A stretch of 64,000 bases of DNA from Buttiauxella selenatireducens. Lineage in GTDB: Bacteria > Pseudomonadota > Gammaproteobacteria > Enterobacterales > Enterobacteriaceae. Location: NCBI RefSeq assembly GCF_031432975.1, contig NZ_CP133838.1, positions 1,860,001 to 1,924,000 on the forward strand, written 5' to 3'. Below are positions 37,985 through 47,487 of this stretch, in pieces (the stretch's first letter is position 1; each line of letters opens with the position of its first letter). The notes below the pieces were generated by a model. It searched no databases. It saw only the letters and a list, made by a program, of their open reading frames with translations, and was not told the DNA's origin. The position numbers and the translations under genes are program-made.

Positions 37985-39397
37985 TTATTTTTTGGAACTG
38001 CTGGTATCAAATTGCTGGGTCAGATAGCTGCTGGTGGAGTTCAGTGAACTCATCATGACGTCCAGTTGGGTAAATTGCGCCTTGTAGCGCGCCATCTCCG
38101 AATCAATACGCTCACTGGCCTTGTTGTACTGCACGGTCAGATTGTTCAGCGTTTTGCTCACGCCATCCGTTGCCGCCTTGATGATCCCGGTGTTGGAGAG
38201 CCAACTGGTCACGTTGTTGCCGATGATGGTGGTGATGCCGCTGGCTTTACCATCGCCAACAATCATCTCTTTCACTCCAGCCGCATCTTTTTTCAGCGCC
38301 GTTTTCAGTTTGTCGTTATCGAGTTCCAGCTTTCCGGTGTTCGGATCAGAGGTCACGCCAATTTGTGCCAGTGTCTTAAATGATGAGCTGCTCTGCGGAT
38401 TGTTGAGTAACCCTTTCAGTTGCGTCTGGATGGTACGCAGGGTGCTGTCACCCAGCAGTGCACCGTTGCTGGTATCTTGAGTGTCAGCCCCTGCATCCAC
38501 TTTGGTATATTTAGTCAGGCTACTGAAGGTGTCTTGCAATGCGTTATAGGCATCGACCCAGGCTTTGACTGCGCTTTCAGCTTTCGACGTATCTTTGGTA
38601 ATGGTCAGCGTTTGGTTGCCGGTGGTGACATCATTCAGGTTAAGGGTGATGTCTTCCAGCGCGTCGCTGATAGTGTTGCTGCTGTTGGTGATTTTAATAT
38701 TGTTAACCGTTAGCTCAGCATTTTGCGCGGTCACGCTCTCTACCATGCCGTTGGCTGCATCAGTATTGGTGCCGTTGTAGCCCATAAAACTTTGCAGGGC
38801 GCTATCACCGCTGACACTCAGGCTCATTGCGTTGTCGCTGCCGGTACTGTCAGAAGTAATAGACAGGCGATATTCGCCATTGCCGACGTTGATAATACTG
38901 GCGCTGACGCCGGCCTTGGCGTTATTGATGGAGTCGCGAATCCCGCTCAATGAGGAGTTGGCCGCGCTGATATCAATGGTTATTGGTTTCTTATCGCCAC
39001 CTTGTTGAATGGTCAACACGCTGTCGCCAGTGGCAATGGCTGTTTTGCTGTCGGGCTGGGTATTTTTGGTGGTCAGCGTTTGTGATTGCGCAAGCTGAGT
39101 GACGTTAATCGTATATTTCCCGGCTACCGCATTACCGGTTGTGGTTGCGCTGAACGCCGTGCTACTGCTGCTGGTCGATGTGGCGGTAAAGAGATCCGCT
39201 TTATTCAGCGCAGTATTGGCGGTCTGGAAGGTCACCAGCGCACTTTTCAACGTGCCGTATCCGCTAAGTTTTGCAGTGTAGGAGCTTTGTTGTTTTGAGA
39301 TTGGCGTTAACGTGGCTTTTTGCGCAGCCTGCAGGCTGTCCAAAATGCTGCTCAGATCCAGACCGGACCCAATTCCCAGCGTAGAAATACTAGCCAT
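37985..39397 (-). CDS. fliD: FliD, flagellar filament cap protein
   Basis: 470 residues, close to E. coli FliD (468). The N-terminal coiled-coil part MASISTLGIGSGLDLSSILD and the C-terminal QFTQLDVMMSSLNSTSSYLT QQF region are conserved; the middle is Ser/Thr/Asn-rich. FliD pentamers cap the filament and help flagellin insert. First gene of fliDST, driven by a clear sigma-28 promoter at 39440-39466. Confidence 0.96.
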   Translation of the reverse strand: MASISTLGIGSGLDLSSILDSLQAAQKATLTPISKQQSSYTAKLSGYGTLKSALVTFQTANTALNKADLFTATSTSSSSTAFSATTTGNAVAGKYTINVTQLAQSQTLTTKNTQPDSKTAIATGDSVLTIQQGGDKKPITIDISAANSSLSGIRDSINNAKAGVSASIINVGNGEYRLSITSDSTGSDNAMSLSVSGDSALQSFMGYNGTNTDAANGMVESVTAQNAELTVNNIKITNSSNTISDALEDITLNLNDVTTGNQTLTITKDTSKAESAVKAWVDAYNALQDTFSSLTKYTKVDAGADTQDTSNGALLGDSTLRTIQTQLKGLLNNPQSSSSFKTLAQIGVTSDPNTGKLELDNDKLKTALKKDAAGVKEMIVGDGKASGITTIIGNNVTSWLSNTGIIKAATDGVSKTLNNLTVQYNKASERIDSEMARYKAQFTQLDVMMSSLNSTSSYLTQQFDTSSSKK

Positions 39398-39439
39398 ATT
39401 ATTTCCTTAATGTATCGACGCATAAAATGAATACCGGGA

Positions 39440-39466
39440 GTATCGGCCTGGAAACCACAAAGTTTA
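39440..39466 (-). promoter_or_regulatory. sigma-28 (FliA) promoter of fliDST
   Basis: On the minus strand: TAAACTTT, 11 bases, GCCGATAC. Against the sigma-28 consensus TAAAGTTT-N11-GCCGATAA only two positions differ. It lies about 45-70 bases before the fliD start. Confidence 0.92.
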
Positions 39467-39559
39467 CGATTAATTTCTTTTTTTTAATGGCGAGAATAGC
39501 GACAGGGGAAAAGAGTATTTCCGGCGCTAAAAAATATTTCTGTGAATGTGAAAAAATTC

Positions 39560-39586
39560 TAAAGGTTGTGAATGACCAGACGATAA
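39560..39586 (+). promoter_or_regulatory. sigma-28 (FliA) promoter of fliC
   Basis: TAAAGGTT, 11 bases, GACGATAA: two mismatches to the consensus TAAAGTTT-N11-GCCGATAA. It lies about 80-105 bases before the fliC start and points away from the fliD promoter. Confidence 0.93.
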
Positions 39587-39663
39587 CAGGTTTAACGGCA
39601 ACGAAGCCGACGGGTGGAAGCCCAACCCATAAACCGTAGACTTGAAACACAGGAAAATAAATC

Positions 39664-40884
39664 ATGGCACAAGTCATTAATACCAACAGCCTTTCGCTCA
39701 TCACTCAGAACAACATCAACAAGAACCAGTCTGCTCTGTCGACTTCTATTGAGCGTCTGTCTTCTGGCTTACGTATTAACAGCGCCAAGGACGATGCAGC
39801 GGGTCAGGCGATTGCTAACCGTTTCACCTCTAACATTAAAGGCCTGACTCAGGCTGCGCGTAACGCCAACGACGGTATCTCTGTTGCACAGACCACTGAA
39901 GGCGCACTGTCAGAAATCAACAACAACTTACAGCGTGTGCGTGAACTGACTGTTCAGGCATCAACCGGTACTAACTCCGCTTCTGACCTGTCTTCTATCC
40001 AGGACGAAATCAAATCCCGCCTGTCTGAAATTGACCGTGTATCCGGCCAGACTCAGTTTAACGGCGTGAACGTGCTGGCAAAAGACGGAAAAATGTCTAT
40101 CCAGGTTGGTGCAAACGATGGTCAAACTATTGATATCGATTTGAAAAAAATCGACTCTAAGACTCTGGGCCTGGACAGCTTTAACGTAAATGGCCCGGTA
40201 AGTTCTGGTGGAGCCTTTGGAACAACATCGACAGTGGCAAAAGCTGCTGACTTTACTTCTTATTACGGTTCTACCACCAATGTTTCAGGGGCTACTGTCG
40301 CTGAAACTACACCTAATGACTTGGCAACTCGTCTTGGTGTTGCTAGCGGTAGTGTTACTTTGGCTACAGGAGGTGTATACGCAGATGATAATGGCAATCT
40401 GTTTGCGAAAGTTACAATCACACCATCCAATGCAACTGAAGTTAATAACCTGAAAGCTAATGGTATTGATAGCGCGAGTGGTAAACCAGCTGATTACTTC
40501 ATCGCACTGGATCCTCAATCTGCAGATACTAAGACCGCTGCAGGTACTGCTGCATTCAAGATCGATACAACTAACTTGAGCTTGAGCAGTTTGACCACGG
40601 GGGCTGCTTCAAGTCCATTGGCAAAATTGGATGCCGCCATTGCTACCGTAGACAAATTCCGTTCTTCTCTGGGTGCAGTGCAGAACCGTCTGGATTCTGC
40701 GGTTACTAACCTGAACAACACCACTACTAACCTGTCTGAAGCGCAATCCCGTATTCAGGATGCAGACTATGCGACCGAAGTGTCTAACATGTCTAAAGCG
40801 CAGATCATTCAGCAAGCGGGTAACTCTGTGTTGGCAAAATCTAACCAGGTTCCACAGCAAGTTCTGTCTCTGCTGCAGGGCTAA
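39664..40884 (+). CDS. fliC: FliC, phase-1 type flagellin
   Basis: 406 residues. The conserved D0/D1 N-terminus (MAQVINTNSLSLITQNNINK, IERLSSGLRINSAKDDAAGQ) includes the TLR5-recognised LQRVRELTVQ segment. The C-terminus (VTNLNNTTTNLSEAQSRIQD ADYATEVSNMSKAQIIQQAG, ending VPQQVLSLLQG) packs with it and binds FliS. The variable D2/D3 part (about 175-330) is short compared with E. coli K-12 FliC (498) and rich in Ser/Thr/Gly. The bases of the variable part differ in composition, as usual for antigenic domains. A glycosyltransferase gene follows, so surface glycosylation of this domain is possible. Confidence 0.97.
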   Translation: MAQVINTNSLSLITQNNINKNQSALSTSIERLSSGLRINSAKDDAAGQAIANRFTSNIKGLTQAARNANDGISVAQTTEGALSEINNNLQRVRELTVQASTGTNSASDLSSIQDEIKSRLSEIDRVSGQTQFNGVNVLAKDGKMSIQVGANDGQTIDIDLKKIDSKTLGLDSFNVNGPVSSGGAFGTTSTVAKAADFTSYYGSTTNVSGATVAETTPNDLATRLGVASGSVTLATGGVYADDNGNLFAKVTITPSNATEVNNLKANGIDSASGKPADYFIALDPQSADTKTAAGTAAFKIDTTNLSLSSLTTGAASSPLAKLDAAIATVDKFRSSLGAVQNRLDSAVTNLNNTTTNLSEAQSRIQDADYATEVSNMSKAQIIQQAGNSVLAKSNQVPQQVLSLLQG

Positions 40885-40909
40885 TAATCGCCTGGTTACG
40901 CTCTAAACC

Positions 40910-40954
40910 CCCGCTTCCTCGCTAAGGAATCCTCAGCAGCAAGCGGGTAAAAAA
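40910..40954 (+). terminator. terminator after fliC
   Basis: CCCGCTT (40910) pairs with AAGCGGG (40941), with inner pairing CTAAGG/CCTCAG-type bases, followed by TAAAAAAG. The T-run is missing on this strand, so termination strength is uncertain. Confidence 0.5.
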
Positions 40955-41437
40955 GACAGAGGCATAGAGAGATGTGATCTATTGATTTTTCGACCAATTC
41001 AAGAAGATTACCTCTATGCCTGCTTATCAGATATGCCATAAATTTCTCCGGATACCTTTATCCTGTTTTATCAAAGTTGCCAGTTTTCCCTGCATGGTTC
41101 TACCGTTACCTATATCGAACTCCCGTTCCGGGGAATCTTCATGAAGATATTCCGTTTATATTCGTCAATATCATGTCCTCAGAGCCAGCCAGATTTGTGT
41201 CGGACGTTGACTTCCCCGTTTGAGACAGAATGGATATTAACATTGTCTATAGATAAAACCTCAAAATCACGAATTCAACTTCATATTCAATCAATTTGAT
41301 TTGCCGATCAAAAACAGGGATTAGGGTGTTTTTTAATGGGTATTGCAGGAATTAAATAAAATGGCCTGAGTTATGGTGAAGTCTGTTTATTTATTTCCAC
41401 GCCAGTCTGCTGTCTGCTATCCATAGGAAAAGTGTTT

Positions 41438-44400
41438 ATGGCTCACCCTGCGCTTGTTAGTATTATTATCCCAGCTTATAAATCCATATGGTTTGAGCAA
41501 TCGCTAACCAGTGCGATTGCCCAGGATTACCCCCACTGCGAAATTATTGTCTGCGACGACTGTCCGAATGAGAGTATTAGCGAGATAGTGAAGCGCTATC
41601 AAGACCGCTGCCAGCATACTATCCGCTATTTCCGCAACCATCCGGCATTGGGTGATGTGGGAAACTACGAAAGATGTTTCCATGAAAGCCAGGGAAAATA
41701 CATAAAGCTTTTTTCTGATGATGACGTTCTTCACTCCACTTGCGTCAGCAAGCTGGTGGCAGCTATTGAAATACATGATGATGTTCGTATCGCAACTTCC
41801 CGCCGCCAACGAATTGATGCCTCAGGGAATAACGCCTCTGACATTCTGGCAACGTCGAGTCCAGTAGCACAGGACAGTATCCTGTGGGGCCGCGATATTA
41901 TCGCTTTTCAAACCCAGCAGATGATTAATTTCATTGGTGAATTTTGCACGGTTTTAGTGCATCGCGATGACATTCTGGAATTGATGGCGACCGAAGATGG
42001 CTTATTTAGCCTCAATGGAGAGGTCATACACTTCTTTGAAGATTTGATGATGTTTACCCGGGTTTTCTGCAACGGGCATCTGGCTTATTTAACTGAAGTG
42101 CTGAGTCAATTCCGTATTTCCCGTGTCCAGAAAAGTGATATTGCCCGTCGCGGAGATCCGCGCAGCGAAAAAAGCTCTCTTGCATATATTGAATATGCAA
42201 ATCAGCTGGTGCAAGAAGTGCCAGGCTGTGCAAGCGGTTTGGTTCGCGTCGCACCGCTAAGCCAGCCGCAACAGTTTGCTGAAAAAGACATTCTGACGCA
42301 TATGCAGCATGAATTAATCCAAAGCCAGTTCCGTGATTGGTTAGGTGCGCGTAAATTGCTCGATAGTGAACGCCGTCTTACCGATGCCTGGGTTGAGACG
42401 CGTGATAAAAATGTCGAACTGGCGGTTATCATCGATAGCGCTGGTGCTGAAACTGATCTGGTTGATGCAACGCTTAATTCACTGAAAGGTGATTATCCAG
42501 GACTGACTCTGTCCGTAGTTGTGACGGACGAGGGCATTCCAGGGTTTAATCATGCGATTAAGGAAGTGTGTGCTGAGTGGTTGCTGGTTATCCCCGCAGG
42601 GGCAACATTTTACCCGTCAGCTTTATTATCTCTCGGTACAACGCTTATGCAGGCAGGCAGTTTGTTGGCGGTTTACTGTGATGAAACCTTTAGTCCGGAT
42701 GAATTACAAATGGCTGTGCGATTCCGGCCGGACTTTAACCTGGATCTACTGCTGAGTTCGCCAGGGATCATGGCTCACCATTGGCTTTGGAGACGTGAAC
42801 TCCTGCTTGCGGCAGAGGGCTTCGATGCCGTTTTCCCTGGGGCGTATGAATTAGACCTTGCATTAAAAGTGGTAGAGACGCAGGGATTTGGTCCAATAGG
42901 ACATCTTGGCGAACTGTTACTGAATACTGAAATATTCAAAGATCATAACTCGGATGAGTTGGCTGCCATCACCCAACATCTCGCCAGACGTGGCTTTACC
43001 AATGCTGAAGTAGTGAAAACAGCACATGGTAACTATCGAGTGGAATATCGCCATGATCAGCGGCCGTTAGTTTCCCTGCTGGTCCTGGCCGACAGCGATC
43101 TCCCGGCCCTGATTACCTGTGTGACTTCACTTATTGAAAAAACGACCTGGCTGAATTATGAACTGATTGTGGTGGCAGATAATACGCAAAGCACGCAGGC
43201 GCTGGACTGGCTTGAAAGTATTTGTCAGGTGGATCCTGAACGGCTCCAGTTTATTGGATATACCGGTTCTTACCACATTGGCGCTATGACTAACCTTGGC
43301 GCTGAGAAAGCCAAGGGTGACTACTTGGTCACGATGCACACTTCGCTTGCGGTGACAGAAGGCAACTGGCTGGAACAGTTAATGAACCACGGATTGCGCC
43401 CGGAAGTGGGGATTGTGGGCGGAAAACAATTCTATGCCGATGGCACAATACATCATGCAGGCTACGTGCTGGGCGTTAACGGTGTGGCGGACGATGCCTT
43501 CTACGGGGTAAATGATGCTCATAAGGGATATATGGGGCGCTTGCATGCCGATCAGAATTATTCGGCTGTCTCTGGCGAGTTTATGCTGGTGTGTAGAAGC
43601 TTGTTTGCCGAATGCAACGGTATGGATGAAAACCTGACATCCCTGAGTGATGTCGATTTTTGTTTACGTGCCAGAGAGCTGGGATACTTAACCGTTTGGA
43701 CTCCGCATGCCCGTATTCTTCGTACTCCGAGCAAAAAGCATGAAACGGACACCCAGCGGGATAAGCGTTTAGCGCGGAAGAAAGAGGATGAAGACCGCGT
43801 ATTCGCTCACTGGATGCCGCAAATCGCTAATGACAATGCCTACAATGTGAATTTATCACTCAGCGAGCAACCGTTTACTATTTGCTCTGATAGCTTACTG
43901 AGCTGGCGTCCACTGTCATGGAAACCATTACCTGTTGTGGTACCGCATATGGCCGATTACATGGGCTGTGGTTACTATCGAATCATTAAGCCTTTTGAAG
44001 CAATGCAGCGGGATGCCATCGTTGACGGAAAGTTGTCTGAAGAGCTGCTGAGTGTGCCTTACCTTGCACGCTATCAACCGGATAGCATTGTCATCCAGCG
44101 TAATATCTCCCTGGGTTTTCACGAGTGGGTGCGTCGTACAAGCAAATTAACTAACGTCTTCAAGGTGTTTGAACTTGATGACTATTTGCCGAATATCCCG
44201 CTGAAAAGCCATCACCGTTCGCAATTTGGATCAGACGTTATGAAAATGTTGCGAAAAAGTCTGAGCTATATGGACAGATTTGTCGTCTCTACTGAGCCAC
44301 TGGCCGATGCATTGGGCGATCTCCATCGTGATATCGTTGTCATGCCAAACTGTCTTTCACTCGACTGGTGGGGAAATCTGCACAGCTTGCGCAATCAAGG

Positions 44401-44911
44401 GAAGAAACCGCGTATTGGTTGGGCTGGTGGTTCAAGTCATACCGGCGATCTTGAGATGATCCTTGATGTAGTGAAAGCGTTTGCTGGTGAGGTTGAATGG
44501 GTGTTCTTTGGCATGTGCCCGCCTAAATTACGACCTTATGTGGACGAATTCCACGAAGGGATTGATATTGCTCTTTATCCGCAAAAACTGGCATCGTTGA
44601 ATCTCGATCTGGCGTTGGCACCGGTAGAAGATAATTTGTTCAATGCCTGTAAGAGTAATTTACGTTTGCTCGAGTATGGTGCCTGTGCGGTTCCGGTTAT
44701 TTGTAGCGATGTGGCCTGTTACCGTGGGAATTTGCCTGTAACCCGGGTGAAGAATCGCTTCAAAGAGTGGCATGATGCAATCCGCATGCATCTGAACGAT
44801 CCTAATGCCAGTGAGAAAATGGGACAGCAACTCCAGCAGGCGATTTATCAGCATCATATGCTGCAAGGTGACGTTCTCAATCGTTGGTCGAAAGCCTGGT
44901 TACCTTCCTGA
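41438..44911 (+). CDS. large multi-domain glycosyltransferase beside flagellin
   Basis: 1157 residues from ATG 41438 (AGGA 9 bases upstream; a GTG six bases earlier is less well spaced). Module 1 (about 5-225) is a GT-A family 2 transferase, ALVSIIIPAYKS at the start and the metal-site DDD at 94-96 (LFSDDDVLH). Module 2 (about 325-500) is GT2-like but has PAGAT where DxD is expected. Module 3 (about 542-800) is another GT2-like domain (PLVSLLVLADSDLPALITCV). Module 4 (about 830-1150) is GT-B-like, with GWAGGSSHTGDLEMILDVVK and RLLEYGACAVPVICSDVACY as in GT4 enzymes. No membrane helix is seen, so it is cytosolic. Between fliC and fliA, it occupies a spot where enterobacteria carry flagellin-modification genes; glycosylation of FliC is the leading inference. 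Confidence 0.85.
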   Translation: MAHPALVSIIIPAYKSIWFEQSLTSAIAQDYPHCEIIVCDDCPNESISEIVKRYQDRCQHTIRYFRNHPALGDVGNYERCFHESQGKYIKLFSDDDVLHSTCVSKLVAAIEIHDDVRIATSRRQRIDASGNNASDILATSSPVAQDSILWGRDIIAFQTQQMINFIGEFCTVLVHRDDILELMATEDGLFSLNGEVIHFFEDLMMFTRVFCNGHLAYLTEVLSQFRISRVQKSDIARRGDPRSEKSSLAYIEYANQLVQEVPGCASGLVRVAPLSQPQQFAEKDILTHMQHELIQSQFRDWLGARKLLDSERRLTDAWVETRDKNVELAVIIDSAGAETDLVDATLNSLKGDYPGLTLSVVVTDEGIPGFNHAIKEVCAEWLLVIPAGATFYPSALLSLGTTLMQAGSLLAVYCDETFSPDELQMAVRFRPDFNLDLLLSSPGIMAHHWLWRRELLLAAEGFDAVFPGAYELDLALKVVETQGFGPIGHLGELLLNTEIFKDHNSDELAAITQHLARRGFTNAEVVKTAHGNYRVEYRHDQRPLVSLLVLADSDLPALITCVTSLIEKTTWLNYELIVVADNTQSTQALDWLESICQVDPERLQFIGYTGSYHIGAMTNLGAEKAKGDYLVTMHTSLAVTEGNWLEQLMNHGLRPEVGIVGGKQFYADGTIHHAGYVLGVNGVADDAFYGVNDAHKGYMGRLHADQNYSAVSGEFMLVCRSLFAECNGMDENLTSLSDVDFCLRARELGYLTVWTPHARILRTPSKKHETDTQRDKRLARKKEDEDRVFAHWMPQIANDNAYNVNLSLSEQPFTICSDSLLSWRPLSWKPLPVVVPHMADYMGCGYYRIIKPFEAMQRDAIVDGKLSEELLSVPYLARYQPDSIVIQRNISLGFHEWVRRTSKLTNVFKVFELDDYLPNIPLKSHHRSQFGSDVMKMLRKSLSYMDRFVVSTEPLADALGDLHRDIVVMPNCLSLDWWGNLHSLRNQGKKPRIGWAGGSSHTGDLEMILDVVKAFAGEVEWVFFGMCPPKLRPYVDEFHEGIDIALYPQKLASLNLDLALAPVEDNLFNACKSNLRLLEYGACAVPVICSDVACYRGNLPVTRVKNRFKEWHDAIRMHLNDPNASEKMGQQLQQAIYQHHMLQGDVLNRWSKAWLPS

Positions 44912-44915
44912 TAAT

Positions 44916-44949
44916 GCACCATTAAGCCACTTCGGTGGCTTAATGGTGC
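44916..44949 (+). terminator. perfect UUCG-capped hairpin after the glycosyltransferase gene
   Basis: A 15-bp perfect stem GCACCATTAAGCCAC/GTGGCTTAATGGTGC with a TTCG tetraloop. It begins four bases after the stop codon. No T-run follows on the plus strand, so it may act as an RNA 3' end stabiliser or a weak terminator. Confidence 0.7.
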
Positions 44950-45137
44950 TTACCCCCAACTCTGATCCTTCCATGCTGTCTGTCATACCCAATCTTCAGA
45001 AATTGTCTTTCATGAAACACTGACATTTCCTTTTGGGATAGCTTCTTAATGGGGCTATTTTGGTTACGCCCTTAAAATAGACTGCTTTTTTAGCGCCTAT
45101 TCTTGCGATTAAAAACCCTCCAGAAACGGATAATCAT

Positions 45138-45145
45138 GCCGATAA
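45138..45145 (+). promoter_or_regulatory. sigma-28-like -10 element upstream of fliA
   Basis: GCCGATAA is an exact sigma-28 -10 match 26 bases before the fliA start codon. The base at the proper -35 distance (TCCAGAAA) fits poorly, so it may be weak. The surrounding CGGATAATCATGCCGATAAC is as I remember it in E. coli, where fliA is read from both FlhDC and FliA promoters. Confidence 0.45.
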
Positions 45146-45170
45146 CTCAACTAACGCAGGGCTGTTTATC

Positions 45171-45890
45171 GTGAATTCACTGTATACCGCTGAAGGTGTA
45201 ATGGATAAACACTCGCTGTGGCAGCGTTATGTACCATTGGTGCGTCACGAAGCATTGCGCCTGCAGGTACGCCTGCCCGCGAGTGTGGAGCTTGACGACC
45301 TGCTACAGGCGGGCGGCATCGGGTTGTTGAACGCAGTGGACCGTTATGATGCCCTGCAAGGAACGGCATTTACTACCTACGCGGTGCAGCGCATCCGTGG
45401 GGCGATGCTTGATGAGTTGCGCAGCCGTGACTGGGTGCCACGCAGCGTCAGGCGTAACGCCCGTGGTGTTGCGCAGGCAATTGGTCAACTGGAGCAAGAG
45501 CTGGGCCGTAATGCTACCGAAACAGAAGTGGCAGACCGGTTGGATATCCCGCTCAACGAATACCGCCAGATGTTGCTCGACACGAACAATAGCCAACTCT
45601 TCTCTTATGACGAGTGGCGTGAAGAGCATGGCGACAGTATCGAACTGATTACTGAAGAGCATCAGCAGGCGAACCCATTACAACAATTGTTGGAGGGGAA
45701 TCTTCGCCAACGCGTGATGGATGCGATAGATGCACTACCGGATCGTGAAAAGATGGTGCTGACTCTTTACTACCAGGAAGAGCTGAATCTCAAAGAGATT
45801 GGCGCGGTACTGGAAGTGGGGGAGTCGCGCGTCAGTCAGTTGCACAGCCAGGCGATTAAACGCTTACGCACAAAGCTCGGTAAGTTGTAG
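45171..45890 (+). CDS. fliA: FliA, sigma-28 factor for flagellar class III genes
   Basis: 239 residues, GTG start (MNSLYTAEGVMDKHSLWQRY), identical in length to E. coli FliA. Region 2 has ELDDLLQAGGIGLLNAVDRY and AFTTYAVQRIRGAMLDELRS; region 4 has TLYYQEELNLKEIGAVLEVG and SQLHSQAIKRLRTKL. It directs RNA polymerase to the fliC and fliD promoters seen nearby and is held by FlgM until the hook is finished. It heads the fliAZ-tcyJ group. Confidence 0.97.
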   Translation: MNSLYTAEGVMDKHSLWQRYVPLVRHEALRLQVRLPASVELDDLLQAGGIGLLNAVDRYDALQGTAFTTYAVQRIRGAMLDELRSRDWVPRSVRRNARGVAQAIGQLEQELGRNATETEVADRLDIPLNEYRQMLLDTNNSQLFSYDEWREEHGDSIELITEEHQQANPLQQLLEGNLRQRVMDAIDALPDREKMVLTLYYQEELNLKEIGAVLEVGESRVSQLHSQAIKRLRTKLGKL

Positions 45891-45927
45891 GGAGTGCCGC
45901 ACATTATAAGACGACCGGGATAACATC

Positions 45928-46479
45928 ATGACGGTACAGCAATCCAAAAAGCGTCCATTGAGCCGCTATTTAAAAGACTTTAAACACACACAGACTCATT
46001 GTGCCCATTGCGCAAAAATACTCGACAGGATCACGCTGACGCGTTGTGGTGAAATTGTCAGCAAAACCGCTATTGCACAGCTTGATTCGCTCATTGATGA
46101 AAATAGTTGGCAGACTGAGCGCCAGTCCTGGGCGGCGTTGTGCCGTTTCTGCGGTGATTTGTATTCCAAAGAGCAGCAGCACTATTTCGATATCATCGGC
46201 TTTAAAGAGTACCTGTTCGAACAAACTGAGATGAGCCATGGCACCATTCGTGAGTATGTGGTGCGCTTGCGTCGACTCGGTAACCATCTGTCTTCACAGA
46301 ATATTCCTCTTCCTTCTTCCCCTGTCGCCTACCTCGACGATTCATTTGACGCGTGGTTGCCGCCAACCAGTACCAATAATTACCGTATTGCTCTGCGCAA
46401 GTACGGGCAATTTCAAACCCTGAATCAAAATAGGGATGTCCATTTCCAGGAAAATAAATCAACTTCTGATATATATTAA
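45928..46479 (+). CDS. fliZ: FliZ, regulator linking motility and RpoS
   Basis: 183 residues, the E. coli length: SKKRPLSRYLKDFKHTQTHC then AHCAKILDRITLTRCGEIVS. The middle carries a core-binding-like helical segment (GTIREYVVRLRRLGNHLSSQ). FliZ opposes sigma-S at promoters in E. coli and activates flhDC in Salmonella. It follows fliA by 37 bases and is likely co-transcribed. Confidence 0.95.
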   Translation: MTVQQSKKRPLSRYLKDFKHTQTHCAHCAKILDRITLTRCGEIVSKTAIAQLDSLIDENSWQTERQSWAALCRFCGDLYSKEQQHYFDIIGFKEYLFEQTEMSHGTIREYVVRLRRLGNHLSSQNIPLPSSPVAYLDDSFDAWLPPTSTNNYRIALRKYGQFQTLNQNRDVHFQENKSTSDIY

Positions 46480-46564
46480 AAAGGCATAAGTTGTAGCACA
46501 GTGGTTTTGATTGATTATATTAAGTCGTTACAATACAACCAAAATATAAACATTCGGGGTAACT

Positions 46565-47365
46565 ATGAAATTAGCAATGGTGGGGCGTCAGGCGCTGATG
46601 GGCGTACTGGCTGTGGCATTGGTAGCGGGTGCGAGTGTTAAAACGTTCGCCGCCGAAAACTTACTGGCGAAAGTGAAAGAGCGCGGCACATTGCTGGTTG
46701 GGCTGGAAGGGACTTATCCTCCGTTTAGCTTCCAGGGTGATGACGGCAAACTGACCGGTTTTGAAGTGGAATTTGCAGAACAGCTGGCGCAGCATCTGGG
46801 CGTAAAAGCAGACCTCAAACCCACCAAATGGGACGGTATGCTGGCGTCGCTGGACTCTAAACGCATCGATGTGGTGATTAACCAGGTGACCATTTCTGAT
46901 GAGCGTAAGAAGAAATACGATTTCTCCACTCCTTATACCGTTTCTGGTATCCAGGCGTTGGTGAAGAAAGGCAACGAAGGCAGCATTACCGGGCCGGACT
47001 CCCTGAAAGGTAAAAAAGTCGGCGTCGGTCTTGGGACTAACTACGAAGAGTGGTTACGTGCCAATGTGCAGGGCGTTGATATCCGTACTTATGACGATGA
47101 CCCAACGAAGTATCAGGATCTGCGCGTAGGCCGTATTGATGCGATTCTGGTCGACCGTCTGGCGGCATTGGATCTGGTGAAGAAAACCAAAGATACCCTG
47201 GCGGTAGCAGGTGATGCGTTCTCACGTCAGGAAGCCGGTGTCGCCGTACGTAAAGGCAACGAAGACCTGGTCGAAGCGATTAACAAAGGCATCGCTGACA
47301 TGCAGAAAGATGGCTCTCTGGCTAAGCTTTCTGAGAAGTGGTTTGGTGCTGACGTAACCAAGTAA
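46565..47365 (+). CDS. tcyJ: TcyJ (FliY), periplasmic cystine-binding protein
   Basis: 266 residues. The signal peptide [20 protein letters not shown] is cleaved before [20 protein letters not shown], the usual start of the mature SBP3 fold. Amino-acid contacts such as [20 protein letters not shown] and the [18 protein letters not shown] hinge are present. It binds L-cystine and feeds TcyL/TcyN. A strong terminator follows, so the downstream dcyD may need its own promoter. Confidence 0.96.
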   Translation: MKLAMVGRQALMGVLAVALVAGASVKTFAAENLLAKVKERGTLLVGLEGTYPPFSFQGDDGKLTGFEVEFAEQLAQHLGVKADLKPTKWDGMLASLDSKRIDVVINQVTISDERKKKYDFSTPYTVSGIQALVKKGNEGSITGPDSLKGKKVGVGLGTNYEEWLRANVQGVDIRTYDDDPTKYQDLRVGRIDAILVDRLAALDLVKKTKDTLAVAGDAFSRQEAGVAVRKGNEDLVEAINKGIADMQKDGSLAKLSEKWFGADVTK

Positions 47366-47383
47366 TATCCGATAATCTGAAAA

Positions 47384-47408
47384 GGGTGCTGATTCCAGCA
47401 CCTTTTTT
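47384..47408 (+). terminator. terminator after tcyJ
   Basis: Stem GGTGCTG/CAGCACC with a four-base loop followed by TTTTTT, 19 bases after the tcyJ stop. Confidence 0.9.
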
Positions 47409-47487
47409 ATTTGTATCTGCGGGCAAACCGCCAGGCTGGTGCATAATAAATAAATCTGGAATTTTTATAAGTGTAACGGAGTCGCTC

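Noticed and set aside
41290..41320. Possible sigma-28 promoter (GCCGATCA) for the glycosyltransferase
   Set aside because: The -35 at the right distance (TATTCAAT) fits the consensus at too few positions.
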